Below are positions 16,797 to 26,361 of a stretch of DNA of 64,000 nucleotides, piece after piece. Under the pieces are notes generated by a model. It was not told the DNA's origin, searched no databases, and was given only the letters and a program-made list of their open reading frames with translations. The DNA is from Croceicoccus gelatinilyticus (GTDB taxonomy: Bacteria; Pseudomonadota; Alphaproteobacteria; Sphingomonadales; Sphingomonadaceae): NCBI RefSeq assembly GCF_018398395.1, contig NZ_JAHCBF010000006.1, forward strand, positions 124,001-188,000, given 5' to 3'. Made by a program: the position numbers and the translations under genes. The first letter of the stretch is position 1, and every line of letters starts with the position of its first letter.

Positions 16797-17570
16797 CTAG
16801 TCCCTGACGGGAAAATTCTCGATCGGGCGCAGGACCTTGAAATCCTCGGTCAGGGGATCGTGGTCCAGCGGGGTCCACTCGATCGCTTCCGGCTCGACAT
16901 GGGTGTCGGGCAGGCGGTCCAGCAAGTGGCGCACCAGCGTCAGCCGCCCGCGCTTCTGGTCGTTGAAGTCCACCACCGTCCACGGTGCCCACGCCGTGTG
17001 CGTCTCGGCAAAGATCGTCTCTCGCGCGGCGGTATAGTCGGCATAGAGATCGCGGGCCGCAATGTCGGTGGGCGACAGTTTCCAGCGCTTCAGCGGATCG
17101 TCCAGCCGTTCCTTGAAGCGTTCCTCCTGCGCCTCCTGGCTGGCGGTGAGCCAGTACTTGAAGAGGCGGATGCCGTCATCGACCAGCATCTTTTCGAAGA
17201 TCGGCGCGGCGCGCAGGAAGTGTTGTGCCTCCTCCTCGCTCGCCCAGCCCATGACCTTTTCGACACCGGCGCGGTTGTACCAGCTGCGGTCGAACAGCAC
17301 GATCTCGCCCGCAGACGGCAGGTGGGCGACATAGCGCTGGAAATACCACTGCGTCTTTTCGTCCTCGCTGGGTTTGGGCAGGGCGGCGATGCGGCACTGG
17401 CGCGGGTTAAGGACCCCGTGGATCGCCTTGATTGCGCCGCCCTTGCCGGCGGTGTCGCGCCCTTCGAAGACGACGACGATCCTCTCGCCCTTCGCCTTCG
17501 CCCAACGCGCCATGCCGACGAGTTCGAGCGCCAGATCATCCAGCGCGTCCTCGTAGTCCTTCTTCTTCAC
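16797..17570 (-). CDS. ppk2: Polyphosphate kinase 2
   Basis: The 257-residue PPK2 transfers phosphate between polyphosphate and nucleotides in the cytosol. FEGRDTAGKGGAIKAI (about 35-50) is the Walker A loop, FDRSWYNRAGVEKVMG (about 93-108) the Walker B segment with the catalytic Asp and lid Arg residues, and ERFKERLDDPLKRWKLSP the conserved DPLKxWK block. Length is that of a single-domain PPK2. A lipoprotein gene ends 13 bp upstream on the same strand. Whether it makes NTPs or polyP cannot be told from the motif alone. Confidence 0.93.
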   Translation of the reverse strand: MKKKDYEDALDDLALELVGMARWAKAKGERIVVVFEGRDTAGKGGAIKAIHGVLNPRQCRIAALPKPSEDEKTQWYFQRYVAHLPSAGEIVLFDRSWYNRAGVEKVMGWASEEEAQHFLRAAPIFEKMLVDDGIRLFKYWLTASQEAQEERFKERLDDPLKRWKLSPTDIAARDLYADYTAARETIFAETHTAWAPWTVVDFNDQKRGRLTLVRHLLDRLPDTHVEPEAIEWTPLDHDPLTEDFKVLRPIENFPVRD

Positions 17571-17583
17571 GGAACGGTTCGCC

Positions 17584-17988
17584 CTATTGCGCCGTTACGA
17601 CAGGCGAAATGGTCGCAATCGCATTCCCGCCGCAGCCCACGACGACGCTGGAATATTCCGGCAGGGCAGGCTTGATCTCAAGCCGCAGCGGTTGCCACCC
17701 GGCGGCCTGGTCCGACGGTTCGACGGAAAGCGAAACGCGCTGTCCCGGCGGCATCATGCGGTCGGTCGGCCCTGCGGCCAGCGTCGCGGTGGCCTTTTCG
17801 GGCAGAAGCGCCTCTCCCACCACGATCAGGGTCGGTGTCGCATCGGGGCCGGGCATGGCGTTCACCCACGCTTCCCACCCGCGCGTTTCGGTCGGGCAGA
17901 CGGGAACGGCCATCGGCTCCCCGTCCTCTGCCGTGACGCATCCGGTCATCATCATGCCCCCCATCAAAACGATCAAACCCTTGCGCAT
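17584..17988 (-). CDS. Hypothetical lipoprotein
   Basis: A 134-residue protein begins MRKGLIVLMGGMMMTGC, a short signal peptide with lipobox Cys17, then an Ala/Pro-rich beta-like domain with two more cysteines (VPVCPTE and VVGCGGNA). I do not recognise the domain. It precedes ppk2 by 13 bp and is probably cotranscribed. Longer upstream frames were rejected because the lipobox defines the start. Confidence 0.75.
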   Translation of the reverse strand: MRKGLIVLMGGMMMTGCVTAEDGEPMAVPVCPTETRGWEAWVNAMPGPDATPTLIVVGEALLPEKATATLAAGPTDRMMPPGQRVSLSVEPSDQAAGWQPLRLEIKPALPEYSSVVVGCGGNAIATISPVVTAQ

Positions 17989-18039
17989 CGTCGGCCTCCA
18001 AAGTTGCGGTAAGGGCAAAGGTAAGGACTTGCAGGTAAA

Positions 18040-18189
18040 ATGACAGCCATGAAAAGTGCGACGATCATCAGGTTCCCGCTGGAACGCGTGCTGGCGCGGA
18101 GGCGAGAGGAGAGGATGTGGACTTTCCTGCCGCTGACGGCTCCGGCCCTGACGGCAGGGATCGCGGCTCTGGCTCTGGCCGTCAATTAA
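18040..18189 (+). CDS. Small predicted single-span membrane protein
   Basis: A 49-codon frame starts MTAMKSATIIRFPLERV, has an Arg-rich segment (LARRREER) and ends with a hydrophobic helix (LPLTAPALTAGIAALALAVN). Starts at 18040, 18049 and 18115 are possible; the last follows GAGGAGAGG and would give 24 residues. The positive-inside Arg block followed by a helix is coherent for a membrane peptide, but coding status is unproven. It lies divergent to the lipoprotein gene and upstream of lysK. Confidence 0.4.
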   Translation: MTAMKSATIIRFPLERVLARRREERMWTFLPLTAPALTAGIAALALAVN

Positions 18190-18270
18190 GGGGCCGCAAA
18201 TGGGGCGAAAGCGCGGTTTGCGCCACGCCGCCTCTTGCGAAATGCCGCTTTCACGGCCAAGGCACGCGGC

Positions 18271-19923
18271 ATGGAAACCGTGACCCAAGAACAGCTGCAG
18301 ACCGCCGCCGCAACCTCCAAGGCCTGGCCCTTCCAGGAAGCCCAGCGGCTGGCCAAACGCTTCCCCGGCGGAAAGCGGGATGCCGATGGCAATCTCGTGC
18401 CGGTGCTGTTCGAAACCGGCTACGGCCCCTCGGGCCTGCCGCACATCGGGACGTTCCAGGAAGTCCTGCGCACCACGCTCGTCCGCCGCGCCTACGAAGT
18501 GCTGACCGGCGGGCACCCGACGCGATTGGTGGCGTTTTCGGACGATATGGATGGCCTTCGCAAGGTGCCGGACAACGTGCCGAACAAGGAGATGCTGACT
18601 GAACATCTCGGCTTCCCCCTGTCGCGCATTCCCGATCCCTTCGGCTCGAACGACAGCTTTGCGGGCCGCAACAACGCGATGCTGCGCGACTTCCTCGACC
18701 GCTTCGGGTTCGACTACGAATTCATCGCCGCCAGCGACCGTTACAATTCGGGCGAGTTCGATGATGCCCTGAAGAACGTCTTGCGCAACTACGACGCGAT
18801 CATGGGCGTCATGCTGCCGACCCTGCGCGAAGAACGCCGCGCGACCTACTCGCCGATCCTGCCGATCAGCCCGACGACGGGCGTTGTCTTGCAGGTTCCG
18901 GTCAGCGTGGTCGATGCCGACAAGGGTCTCGTCAGCTTCAAGGACAGCGACGGGACGATCGTCACGCACTCGATCCTTGGCGGGCAGGCAAAGCTGCAGT
19001 GGAAGGTCGACTGGGCCATGCGCTGGGTCGCGCTGGGCGTCGATTACGAGATGTGCGGCAAGGACCTCACCGACAGCGTCACGCAGTCCGGCAAGATCGC
19101 CAAGATCCTCGGCGGGCGTAAGCCCGAGGGCATGATCTACGAACTATTCCTCGACGCGAACGGAGAGAAGATTTCGAAGTCCAAGGGCAACGGCCTGACG
19201 ATCGAGGAATGGCTGACCTACGGCAGCGAGGAGAGCCTCGGCTTCTACCTCTTCCGCGAACCGAAGAGCGCTAAGCAGCTTCACGTCGGCATCATCCCGA
19301 AGGCGGTCGACGAATACTGGCAGTTCCGCGAGAAGATCCCCACGCAGCCGGTCGAGCAGCAGCTGGGCAATGCCGCGTGGCACCTGCTGGGCGCCAACGG
19401 CGGGCATGACGGCGCTCAGGTTCCCGGCGCGGGCGACAGCCTGCCGGTGACGTTCGGCCTTCTGCTGAACCTCGTCTCCGTGCTGGGCGCGGAAGCGACG
19501 CGTGAGCAGGTGTGGAATTACCTCGGCAACTACATCCACGACGCCGATCCGGCGGCTCATCCTGATCTCGACGTCTTGGTCGACAGGGCGCTGGCCTACA
19601 ACCGCGATTTCGTCGCGCCGAACCTGGTGAAGCGCCCTCCTGCGGCGAACGAGATGAAGGCGCTCAATGCGCTGGATCGCGCGCTTGGCGGCTTCGATGA
19701 CGATACTCCTGCCGAGGACCTGCAGACCGCGGTTTACGAAATCGGCAAGCGCGAGGAGTTCGAGTTCGAGAACCTGCGCGACTGGTTCCGAGCGCTGTAT
19801 GAAACGCTGCTGGGGTCGAGCCAAGGGCCGCGCATGGGCAGCTTCATCGCGCTTTACGGCATCGAAAATACCCGCCGCCTCATCGCCAAGGCCATGATGC
19901 GTACGCAGCCGGAGCAGGCGTGA
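18271..19923 (+). CDS. lysK: Lysyl-tRNA synthetase, class I
   Basis: A 550-residue class I (archaeal-type) lysyl-tRNA synthetase, the form used by many alphaproteobacteria instead of class II LysS. GPSGLPHIGT (HIGH at about 57-60) and KISKSKG (KMSKS at 300-304) are the ATP-binding motifs of the Rossmann catalytic domain; the C-terminal helical part recognises tRNA. ATG 18271 was chosen over an upstream frame lacking similarity. The gene is separate from the following zincin by 34 bp. Confidence 0.95.
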   Translation: METVTQEQLQTAAATSKAWPFQEAQRLAKRFPGGKRDADGNLVPVLFETGYGPSGLPHIGTFQEVLRTTLVRRAYEVLTGGHPTRLVAFSDDMDGLRKVPDNVPNKEMLTEHLGFPLSRIPDPFGSNDSFAGRNNAMLRDFLDRFGFDYEFIAASDRYNSGEFDDALKNVLRNYDAIMGVMLPTLREERRATYSPILPISPTTGVVLQVPVSVVDADKGLVSFKDSDGTIVTHSILGGQAKLQWKVDWAMRWVALGVDYEMCGKDLTDSVTQSGKIAKILGGRKPEGMIYELFLDANGEKISKSKGNGLTIEEWLTYGSEESLGFYLFREPKSAKQLHVGIIPKAVDEYWQFREKIPTQPVEQQLGNAAWHLLGANGGHDGAQVPGAGDSLPVTFGLLLNLVSVLGAEATREQVWNYLGNYIHDADPAAHPDLDVLVDRALAYNRDFVAPNLVKRPPAANEMKALNALDRALGGFDDDTPAEDLQTAVYEIGKREEFEFENLRDWFRALYETLLGSSQGPRMGSFIALYGIENTRRLIAKAMMRTQPEQA

Positions 19924-19957
19924 CGCTGGCCGCCATCAGGCAAGGTATGCGCCCCTG

Positions 19958-20350
19958 ATGGCGGGCCATGCGCCCGATGCCGCCATGTTCGAGCGGCTGG
20001 CGGTCGCGGCGCTGAACCGACTGCCCGAGCCATTTGCACAGCATCTTGCCGACATCGTCATCCGCGTGGAGGAATTTGCCGATCGCGAAACCCTCGACGC
20101 GCTGGGGATGGAGAGCGAGTGGGACCTGTCGGGGCTCTATCACGGCAACCCGCTGACTGAGCAGTCGGTCTGGCATTCCGGATCGATGCCGCCGCAAGTC
20201 ACGCTTTACCGTCAGCCGTTGCTCGCAGAATGGTGCGAAACGGGCGTCACTCTGGAGGCGCTTGTCACCCATGTCGTGGTGCACGAAATCGGGCACCATT
20301 TCGGCCTTTCGGACGAAGACATGCACGCATTGGAAGATCAGGTTCGATAA
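19958..20350 (+). CDS. Metallopeptidase family protein (zincin-like, PF06262 type)
   Basis: A 130-residue cytosolic protein carries HVVVHEIGHHFGLSDEDMHALE, an HExxH zinc site with a downstream Asp/Glu ligand, placed at residues about 107-125. GLYHG and the preceding ALPEPFAQHLADIVIRVEEF are conserved in this small family. The substrate is unknown; members are often beside translation genes, and here it follows lysK. Confidence 0.88.
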   Translation: MAGHAPDAAMFERLAVAALNRLPEPFAQHLADIVIRVEEFADRETLDALGMESEWDLSGLYHGNPLTEQSVWHSGSMPPQVTLYRQPLLAEWCETGVTLEALVTHVVVHEIGHHFGLSDEDMHALEDQVR

Positions 20351-20425
20351 GCCGTTTGCGACTGTCGTTCGGCAGCGTGCTACAAGGCTTGCGTGGACAG
20401 GGGGTGGATCAATAAGGGGCGCCCA

Positions 20426-21661
20426 ATGATCGACCGCGTCTTTGCCATCAGGGGCCTTCTGCTCGCCGTTCTCGTGCTCATGGCGGGAAACGGGTTCATG
20501 CCCACTCTGCTTGCGATGCGCATGGAAGGCGCAGGCGCGGCGGCGCCTGTCGTCGGCCTTATGGCCAGTGCCTATTTCTTTGGACTGGTCGTCGGCTCGC
20601 TTACGCTGACCAATGTCATCAAGCAGGTTGGGCACATCCGCACGTTTGCGACCGTGGTGACGGTTCTTTCGTCGAGCACGCTGTTCTACTCGCTTTACCA
20701 GAACGCGGTATTGTGGAGCGTGCTGCGCCTGCTGGACGGGGTTTGCGTTGCAGGTGTCTTCATCTGCCTCGAAAGCTGGCTCAACCATCGTGCCGACGCG
20801 CAAAGCCGGGGCACGATCCTCGCGGCCTATATGATCGCGCTCTATTCGGGGCAGGCGGTGGGGCAATTCCTGCTGGGGCTCGACACCGGCCTGATGCTGC
20901 CATTCGTGGTGTCGTCGATGCTGGTTTCGCTGTCTTCGGTGCCGGTCCTGCTGACCAGGATCGACAGTCCGCCATTGCCGGACGACGGCGATCACCTTTC
21001 GCTCCCCGCGCTGTTTCGGACCTCTCCGCTGGGCACTGTGGGCGTCACGCTGACCGGCGTGATGATGGGGGCGTTCTATGGCCTTGGCGCGCTCTATGCG
21101 CGGCGCAGCGGGTTTGACTTGTCGGACGTCGCGCTGTTCGTATCGGTCGTGATTGCAGGCGGCGTCGCCTTGCAATGGCCACTGGGGCACCTGTCTGACC
21201 GGATGGACCGACGCCTCGTCATCGTCATGGTACTGGGCGGGATCTTGGTGGCCTCGCTGGTGCTGGCCCTGCTCACCGATCATTTCGTGATTTTCGGCAT
21301 GGGCGCTCTGTTCGGCGGATTCGTATTTTCGCTCTATCCGCTCTGCGTCGCCCATGCGAACGACCGCCTGACCGCGGCAGAACAGTTGAGCGCCAGCAGC
21401 GTGCTGATCCTGCTCTATTCGGGCGGCGCGGCAGGCGGGCCCTTGCTGGGATCGGCCGCGATGGCGGCGTTCGGGCCACGCGGCCTGTTTCTGTTCATGG
21501 CCGCGCTGGGGACGATCGGCGTCGGCTTTGCACTGTGGCGCATGTACCGCTCCGACGCGGTGGCCGGCGAAGACCAGCAGCCCTACCAGATCCTGCCACG
21601 CACGACGCCCGCCGCAGCCGCGCTGGAGCCAGCATCACAAAGCTCAGACGAGGTCGCCTAG
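20426..21661 (+). CDS. MFS transporter
   Basis: A 411-residue inner-membrane carrier with 12 hydrophobic segments. Conserved MFS features include GHLSDRMDRR in the loop after helix 8 and LESWLNHRADAQSRGTILAAYMIALYSGQAVGQFLLG, a signature of the YcaD-like group. The substrate is not known. ATG 20426 follows AAGGGG. Its 3' end overlaps that of the converging TPR-sulfotransferase gene by 18 bp. Confidence 0.88.
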   Translation: MIDRVFAIRGLLLAVLVLMAGNGFMPTLLAMRMEGAGAAAPVVGLMASAYFFGLVVGSLTLTNVIKQVGHIRTFATVVTVLSSSTLFYSLYQNAVLWSVLRLLDGVCVAGVFICLESWLNHRADAQSRGTILAAYMIALYSGQAVGQFLLGLDTGLMLPFVVSSMLVSLSSVPVLLTRIDSPPLPDDGDHLSLPALFRTSPLGTVGVTLTGVMMGAFYGLGALYARRSGFDLSDVALFVSVVIAGGVALQWPLGHLSDRMDRRLVIVMVLGGILVASLVLALLTDHFVIFGMGALFGGFVFSLYPLCVAHANDRLTAAEQLSASSVLILLYSGGAAGGPLLGSAAMAAFGPRGLFLFMAALGTIGVGFALWRMYRSDAVAGEDQQPYQILPRTTPAAAALEPASQSSDEVA

Positions 21662-23620
21662 CGCGTCCTTCAGATCGCCAAGCCATGGTTCGAACGGCTT
21701 CCAGGCGTCCTGCCCGCTGCGGTTGATCGGCCGCCGAACCTGTTCCGAACTGGCAGTGCGAACGGCGCGGTCGGTGCGGTGGAAGTCGAGGCAGGCGTCC
21801 TCGAACGGCAGACCGAGATAGTCGAGCATCCGGCGGACCTGACCTTCCAGATCGTCGAGCACGTCTTCGTGCTGCACGCGCAAGACGCGGCCGGGCAGAA
21901 CCCGGTCCCAGTGGTCCATCAACGCGACGTAATCGGCGTAGTAACGGCCGATCTCGGTCAATCCGTAAGTGAACTCCTGCCCTTCGGCGAACAGCTGCTT
22001 GAATCCGGAAAAGCAGCAATCCATCGGCGCGCGGCGCGCATCGATGATTTTCGCGTTAGGCAGGATGAGGTGGATCAGCCCGATATGGCGAAAGTTGTTC
22101 GGCATCTTGTCAATGAAGAACGGCGCGTCCTGCCGGTGGATGCGCGTACTTTCGATATAGCCGCGGCCCATCTTCTCAAGCTGCTCGGCGCTCAGGTCGT
22201 GCAGGACTTGCGGATAGAGGTTCTCCTCCGCCTTACGCCCGCGCAGCCGGTGGGCGAGTGCGAGGATGTCGGGCAGTTCGAGCGTACCGTCGACCATCGA
22301 ATGCGAGGCCAGGATCTGTTCGAGCAGCGTCGAGCCCGCACGCGGTAGCCCGACGATGAAGATCGGGTCGGGCGCATCGTGGCCGTGGCCGGCGTGTTTC
22401 TCAAACAGGGCGGGGGTGCAGACCTCGGCCTGTTTGTGCAGTTCCTCGCTCATCCGGTCGGCACTGTAGCCGCTCTGCCGGTGTTTCAGCCGGTTACCTT
22501 CCTCGTAAAGCCGGAAAGCCTCGGCATGGTCCTTGCGGTCTTCCTCGGCCTTGGCGAGCGCGAAGAGGATGTGAACCCGGTCCATGAAGGCGAGGTCGGG
22601 GCGGGCGACCTGTTCGCGCATCGTGGCGATTTCGTCGTCGGTGAAGCGATAGGTCTTGAGGTTCGCCAGCGCATACCACGTGTCGCCATGCGCGGGGCTG
22701 GCGGCCAGCGCCGCGCGGTAGGAGGCGACGGCCTCGTCCTGCCGCCCGCACGTCTTCAGGGCATGGCCGCGAGAGGTCAGCGTGGCGGGGTCGGAGGGTA
22801 GCTTCTCCAGCACTGCGTCAAACAATTCGAAGGCGCGGTCGAAGTCGCCGGTCTGCATGGATTCGATGGCAAGATGCGACTGGAACAGCGGGTTTGCCGG
22901 ATCGCGCTGGTACAGCTTCTCCGCCTCTTCACGCGCCCGCGCGTATTTCTGCCGCGCGCGCAGGACCTGCACGTAATCCAGCTGCAACGCCGCGTCCTCG
23001 GGTGCGAAGGCGACCGCGCTTTCCAGCAGAAATTCCGCATCGTCGAGGATACCCAGCCTGCGCCCGATTTCGGCCAGCAGGCGCATACCTTCCACATCAC
23101 GCGGGTTGCGGCGCAGGTAATGGCGGCAAAGTTCCTCGGCGCGCAGCGGGCGGCCTTCGTGCAAGTGGTTGCTTGCCGCGATCAGTTCGCGCGGCATCGT
23201 GCGCAGCTTGTCCGCCTGGGCCTGCGCGCCCGCAGCCTCTCCGCGACGTCCGGCAAGTAAAAGCAGCTCGGCCTGCGCTCGCCAGCTTGCCTCCAGCGCG
23301 GGGTTGTAGCGGCAGGCGCGGGCATAGGCGGCAAGCGCGCGATCGTCCTCGCCTCGGGCGCGGGCGAGGTGGCCCTGTTCCTGCCATGCGCGGCCATATT
23401 CGGGGCTGAGCGCGATCAGGCTGGTAAGGTACGCCTCTGCATCCACAAAACGCTTGGCATAGCGCGCGGCAACGGCGGCGAGGTAGAGCGCCTCGGTATT
23501 CTCGGGCTCTGCCTGCAAGGCGGCCTGCGCGGCCAGCAGCCCTGCGTCGAAGCGTCCGTCTTTCAACGCGGCCTGCGCATCGCGCAGCGCGGTATCGATG
23601 TCGGGCATATCCGTCGTCAT
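21644..23620 (-). CDS. TPR-repeat sulfotransferase family protein
   Basis: The 658-residue protein has about ten TPR units in residues 5-350 and a sulfotransferase domain in the C-terminal 240 residues. IFIVGLPRAGSTLLEQILASH (about 420-440) is the 5'-phosphosulfate-binding loop for PAPS, and RAPMDCCFSGFKQLFAEGQEFTY fits the 3'-phosphate region. Such fusions are frequent in sphingomonads and marine alphaproteobacteria; acceptor substrates are unknown. There is no signal peptide. It is downstream of the TonB receptor on the same strand but is separated by a terminator. Confidence 0.88.
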   Translation of the reverse strand: MTTDMPDIDTALRDAQAALKDGRFDAGLLAAQAALQAEPENTEALYLAAVAARYAKRFVDAEAYLTSLIALSPEYGRAWQEQGHLARARGEDDRALAAYARACRYNPALEASWRAQAELLLLAGRRGEAAGAQAQADKLRTMPRELIAASNHLHEGRPLRAEELCRHYLRRNPRDVEGMRLLAEIGRRLGILDDAEFLLESAVAFAPEDAALQLDYVQVLRARQKYARAREEAEKLYQRDPANPLFQSHLAIESMQTGDFDRAFELFDAVLEKLPSDPATLTSRGHALKTCGRQDEAVASYRAALAASPAHGDTWYALANLKTYRFTDDEIATMREQVARPDLAFMDRVHILFALAKAEEDRKDHAEAFRLYEEGNRLKHRQSGYSADRMSEELHKQAEVCTPALFEKHAGHGHDAPDPIFIVGLPRAGSTLLEQILASHSMVDGTLELPDILALAHRLRGRKAEENLYPQVLHDLSAEQLEKMGRGYIESTRIHRQDAPFFIDKMPNNFRHIGLIHLILPNAKIIDARRAPMDCCFSGFKQLFAEGQEFTYGLTEIGRYYADYVALMDHWDRVLPGRVLRVQHEDVLDDLEGQVRRMLDYLGLPFEDACLDFHRTDRAVRTASSEQVRRPINRSGQDAWKPFEPWLGDLKDALGDLV

Positions 23621-23643
23621 GCCAATCGCCTTGCCAGAAACGG

Positions 23644-23680
23644 GAAGCGGCGGGCAAGGCCAAGGCCCGCCCGCCGCTTC
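23644..23680 (-). terminator. Terminator of the TonB receptor gene
   Basis: A perfect 12-bp stem, GAAGCGGCGGGC (23644-23655) with GCCCGCCGCTTC (23669-23680), lies 20 bp after the receptor stop. Confidence 0.8.
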
Positions 23681-23700
23681 TTTGGCGCGTTACGCGTCGA

Positions 23701-26361
23701 TCAGTAGTTGAACGATACGCGCATACCCACGGTGAGCGGGCGGTTCGTCGTGATACGGGCGCGATCGTAGTAGAAGCTGCCCGCGATTTCAGCGCGTTCG
23801 TCGGTCAGGTTCTCACCGAAGATCTCTGCCGACCACATGTCCGCAGTTACACCCGCCGACATGGCAAAGGTGGTGTAGCTGTCGAGCTTCAGCTTGTTGA
23901 TCTCGATGATGTCCGTGTACTTCGACGCCGAGTGGATCATCTGCGGCATGACATGGGCCGTCAGGTCGTCCGACAGGTCCCATTCGTAACGCACGCGCAG
24001 GTTGCCCTGGAACTCGGGAGCATAGGCGAGCGGTTCGCCCTTGATCACGTCGTTCGTCGGGGTGAGCACGTCGGTGATCTCGGTGTCGAGGAACGAGACT
24101 GCACCGGCGACCGTCAGGCCCGGCACCGCGTAGGGTGCGAAGGTGAAGTCGCTTTCCAGACCCCAGATCTCTGCATCTGCCGCGTTGTCCGAGAAGAACA
24201 GGTTGGTGATGCTGGGATCGAAGATCGTGGTCTGCAGACGGGCGATGTCGACATAGAACGCGCTGCCGTTGAAACGGAACTGGCGATCGAACAGCTCGGT
24301 CTTCCAACCGATTTCGTAGTTCTTCACCTCGTCGGTATCGAGCTCGAACGGCACGGTGAAGCCCGCCCCGTTGCTGGCACCGCCCGGACGGTTCAGCAGG
24401 CCCGGACGATAGCCTTCCGAATAGGTGGCGTAGAACATCACGTCGTCGGCAGGGGTCAGCGTGACCGTACCCTTGACGATCGTGCCGCTGGCCTTCGCCT
24501 TGTCGGGCGCGGCAAGGGCGTTGAACACCTGCGTTGCCTGGGCCTGCGAAAGACCGGCCGCCATGATGTCGTCGATGCTGTCGCCGGCGTTGAACGTCTG
24601 GCGCAGGTCCGCGCTGCACGAACCGATGAAGGTGTACTGGCCGTCACCGTCGTAAAGGTCCGAGATGTTGGTGCCGAATGCGTCCGCATCGGTGCCGCCC
24701 GCGTTACAGAACGACGAGTTGGCCGAGCCTTCGAAGTCGACTTCGACGTCGTAGTAACGTGCACCCAGCGTGACGGTCAGCAGGTCTTCGACAACGTCGA
24801 AGCTGGCTTCACCGAACAGACCGAACTGTTCGTCGGTACGCTTCACGTCGTTGCGGAAGATCGTGCCGTAGGGGAACGGGCCCGCATCGGAGTTGTAGAC
24901 GCCCGGGAACGGGTAGTTGTCGGCAAAGCCGCCGAACGGCTGGGCCAGTTCGCTGCCCGGATAGACGAAGTCGTTGCGTTCCTTCAGTTCGAGGTCCTGG
25001 TAGAAGACGCCGACAGTTGCGCGCAGGCGGTTGTCTTCCGGCGTGTTCACGCGGAATTCGTGGCTCATCACCTTGGTTTCGCCCTGCGAGGTGACGAACA
25101 GGTTCGGGGCCTGGCACGTACCGCTGGGCGCAGCATCACCCGGATAACTGACCGAACCGTCGCAAATGTAGTACGGCAGGTACTGACCGGCGAAGAGGTA
25201 GTCGGTGTAGTCGATCCGCTGCTGCGTTTCGCGATCGGTGTAGGCACCGGTGTAGATCACGTCGAGCATCGCGAGACGCCCTTCGAGCGTCCATGCCGTG
25301 TTCGAGAAATCGTCTTCCAGACGGTCATCCTCGAAACGCTGGATTTCCAGATCATCGAGGCCGTCGAGTTCCGGATCGGCGAAGAACACGCCGTCGGATT
25401 CGATCGACTGGCGCATGTGGCTGACGGTCAGCGTCCAGTCGTTGTTGAATTCATAGAGCGCGCCGACGCGGAAGCCGGTGTACTGCGTGTCGTTGAAATC
25501 TTCCTCGACCAGACCGGCGTTGTCGGCGGCAAGGAAGTTCACGCCCGAAAGATCAGACGTGCTCTGGAAACCGGCGCGAAGGTCGCTGACCGGAACGCCA
25601 TTGGCGCGCACCGTGCCTGCGGGACGGAAGCGGGCACTTTCCTCAAGCGTCTGGGTGCCGGCCACGTTGTCAACGTAACCGCCCTGATCGTCCATGAAAG
25701 CAACCGCACGCAGAGCTAGCCGGTCGGTGACCGGGAAGTTCAGCATGACCTCTGCCTTGTAGCTGGTCTCGCCGCCCTTGGTGAACGAGGTCTCGCCCTT
25801 GGCCTTGGCGGCAAAGCCCGAAAGGCTCGGCTTGTTGGTGATCAGGCGAACGACACCTGCCTGCGACGATGCACCGAACAGAGTGCCCTGCGGCCCGCCC
25901 AGCACTTCGATACGGGCAAGGTCGGCGGCGTAAACGTCGAGGTTACGGCCCGGCTGCGCCAGCGGCTGTTCGTCGAGGTACATCGCGACGTTGGGGGCAA
26001 GACCTGCAACGCCAGCGGTGGTCAGGTTCGGCGTGGTGGAAGCAAGACCACGAATGTAGATCGTGCTCTGCCCCGGGCCGCTGCCGCCCGCGGTAACGCT
26101 GGGCAGCTGGTCGAGGTAGTCCGCGAACGTGTCGACGCCGAGGTTGTCCAGTTCGTCCTCGCCAAGGGCGTTGACCGAAACGGCCACGTCCTGAAGGCTT
26201 TCGGTGCGCTTCGTCGCGGTCACCACGATTACGTTGAGGCCACCCTGACGCTCTGCGGTCTGGTTTGCAGTGTTCTGGGTCTGCGCGTCCTGCGCATGGG
26301 CGGGTATGGCGATCGCCATGGCCAGCGCGCCGAGGGAGGCGCCGCGGCTGAACTTCGTCAT
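23701..26361 (-). CDS. TonB-dependent outer-membrane receptor
   Basis: An 886-residue outer-membrane receptor has a signal peptide (MTKFSRGASLGALAMAIAIPAHAQ), a TonB box (VIVVTATKRTESLQDV), a plug domain through about residue 160 (IYIRGLAS, RIEVLGGPQGTLFGASSQAGVVRLITNKP) and a 22-strand-type barrel ending RVSFNY. It belongs to the sphingomonad receptors that take up plant or polymer-derived substrates. A palindrome CAAACGTTTG lies 168 bp upstream of the start, shared with the GH68 and lacI regions, so a sugar such as sucrose or a fructan is a reasonable guess. Start 26361 follows AGGGGAA. Confidence 0.92.
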   Translation of the reverse strand: MTKFSRGASLGALAMAIAIPAHAQDAQTQNTANQTAERQGGLNVIVVTATKRTESLQDVAVSVNALGEDELDNLGVDTFADYLDQLPSVTAGGSGPGQSTIYIRGLASTTPNLTTAGVAGLAPNVAMYLDEQPLAQPGRNLDVYAADLARIEVLGGPQGTLFGASSQAGVVRLITNKPSLSGFAAKAKGETSFTKGGETSYKAEVMLNFPVTDRLALRAVAFMDDQGGYVDNVAGTQTLEESARFRPAGTVRANGVPVSDLRAGFQSTSDLSGVNFLAADNAGLVEEDFNDTQYTGFRVGALYEFNNDWTLTVSHMRQSIESDGVFFADPELDGLDDLEIQRFEDDRLEDDFSNTAWTLEGRLAMLDVIYTGAYTDRETQQRIDYTDYLFAGQYLPYYICDGSVSYPGDAAPSGTCQAPNLFVTSQGETKVMSHEFRVNTPEDNRLRATVGVFYQDLELKERNDFVYPGSELAQPFGGFADNYPFPGVYNSDAGPFPYGTIFRNDVKRTDEQFGLFGEASFDVVEDLLTVTLGARYYDVEVDFEGSANSSFCNAGGTDADAFGTNISDLYDGDGQYTFIGSCSADLRQTFNAGDSIDDIMAAGLSQAQATQVFNALAAPDKAKASGTIVKGTVTLTPADDVMFYATYSEGYRPGLLNRPGGASNGAGFTVPFELDTDEVKNYEIGWKTELFDRQFRFNGSAFYVDIARLQTTIFDPSITNLFFSDNAADAEIWGLESDFTFAPYAVPGLTVAGAVSFLDTEITDVLTPTNDVIKGEPLAYAPEFQGNLRVRYEWDLSDDLTAHVMPQMIHSASKYTDIIEINKLKLDSYTTFAMSAGVTADMWSAEIFGENLTDERAEIAGSFYYDRARITTNRPLTVGMRVSFNY

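Noticed and set aside
19880-21355. 491-codon minus-strand frame across the zincin and MFS genes
   Set aside because: Conflicts with two genes with clear motifs (HExxH; MFS helices); composition is His/Arg/Gln low complexity.
23932-25719. 595-codon open frame on the plus strand inside the TonB receptor gene
   Set aside because: It is the antisense shadow of a well-supported receptor; Arg/Val/Glu-rich composition reflects codon bias of the opposite strand, and it has no ribosome site or domain.
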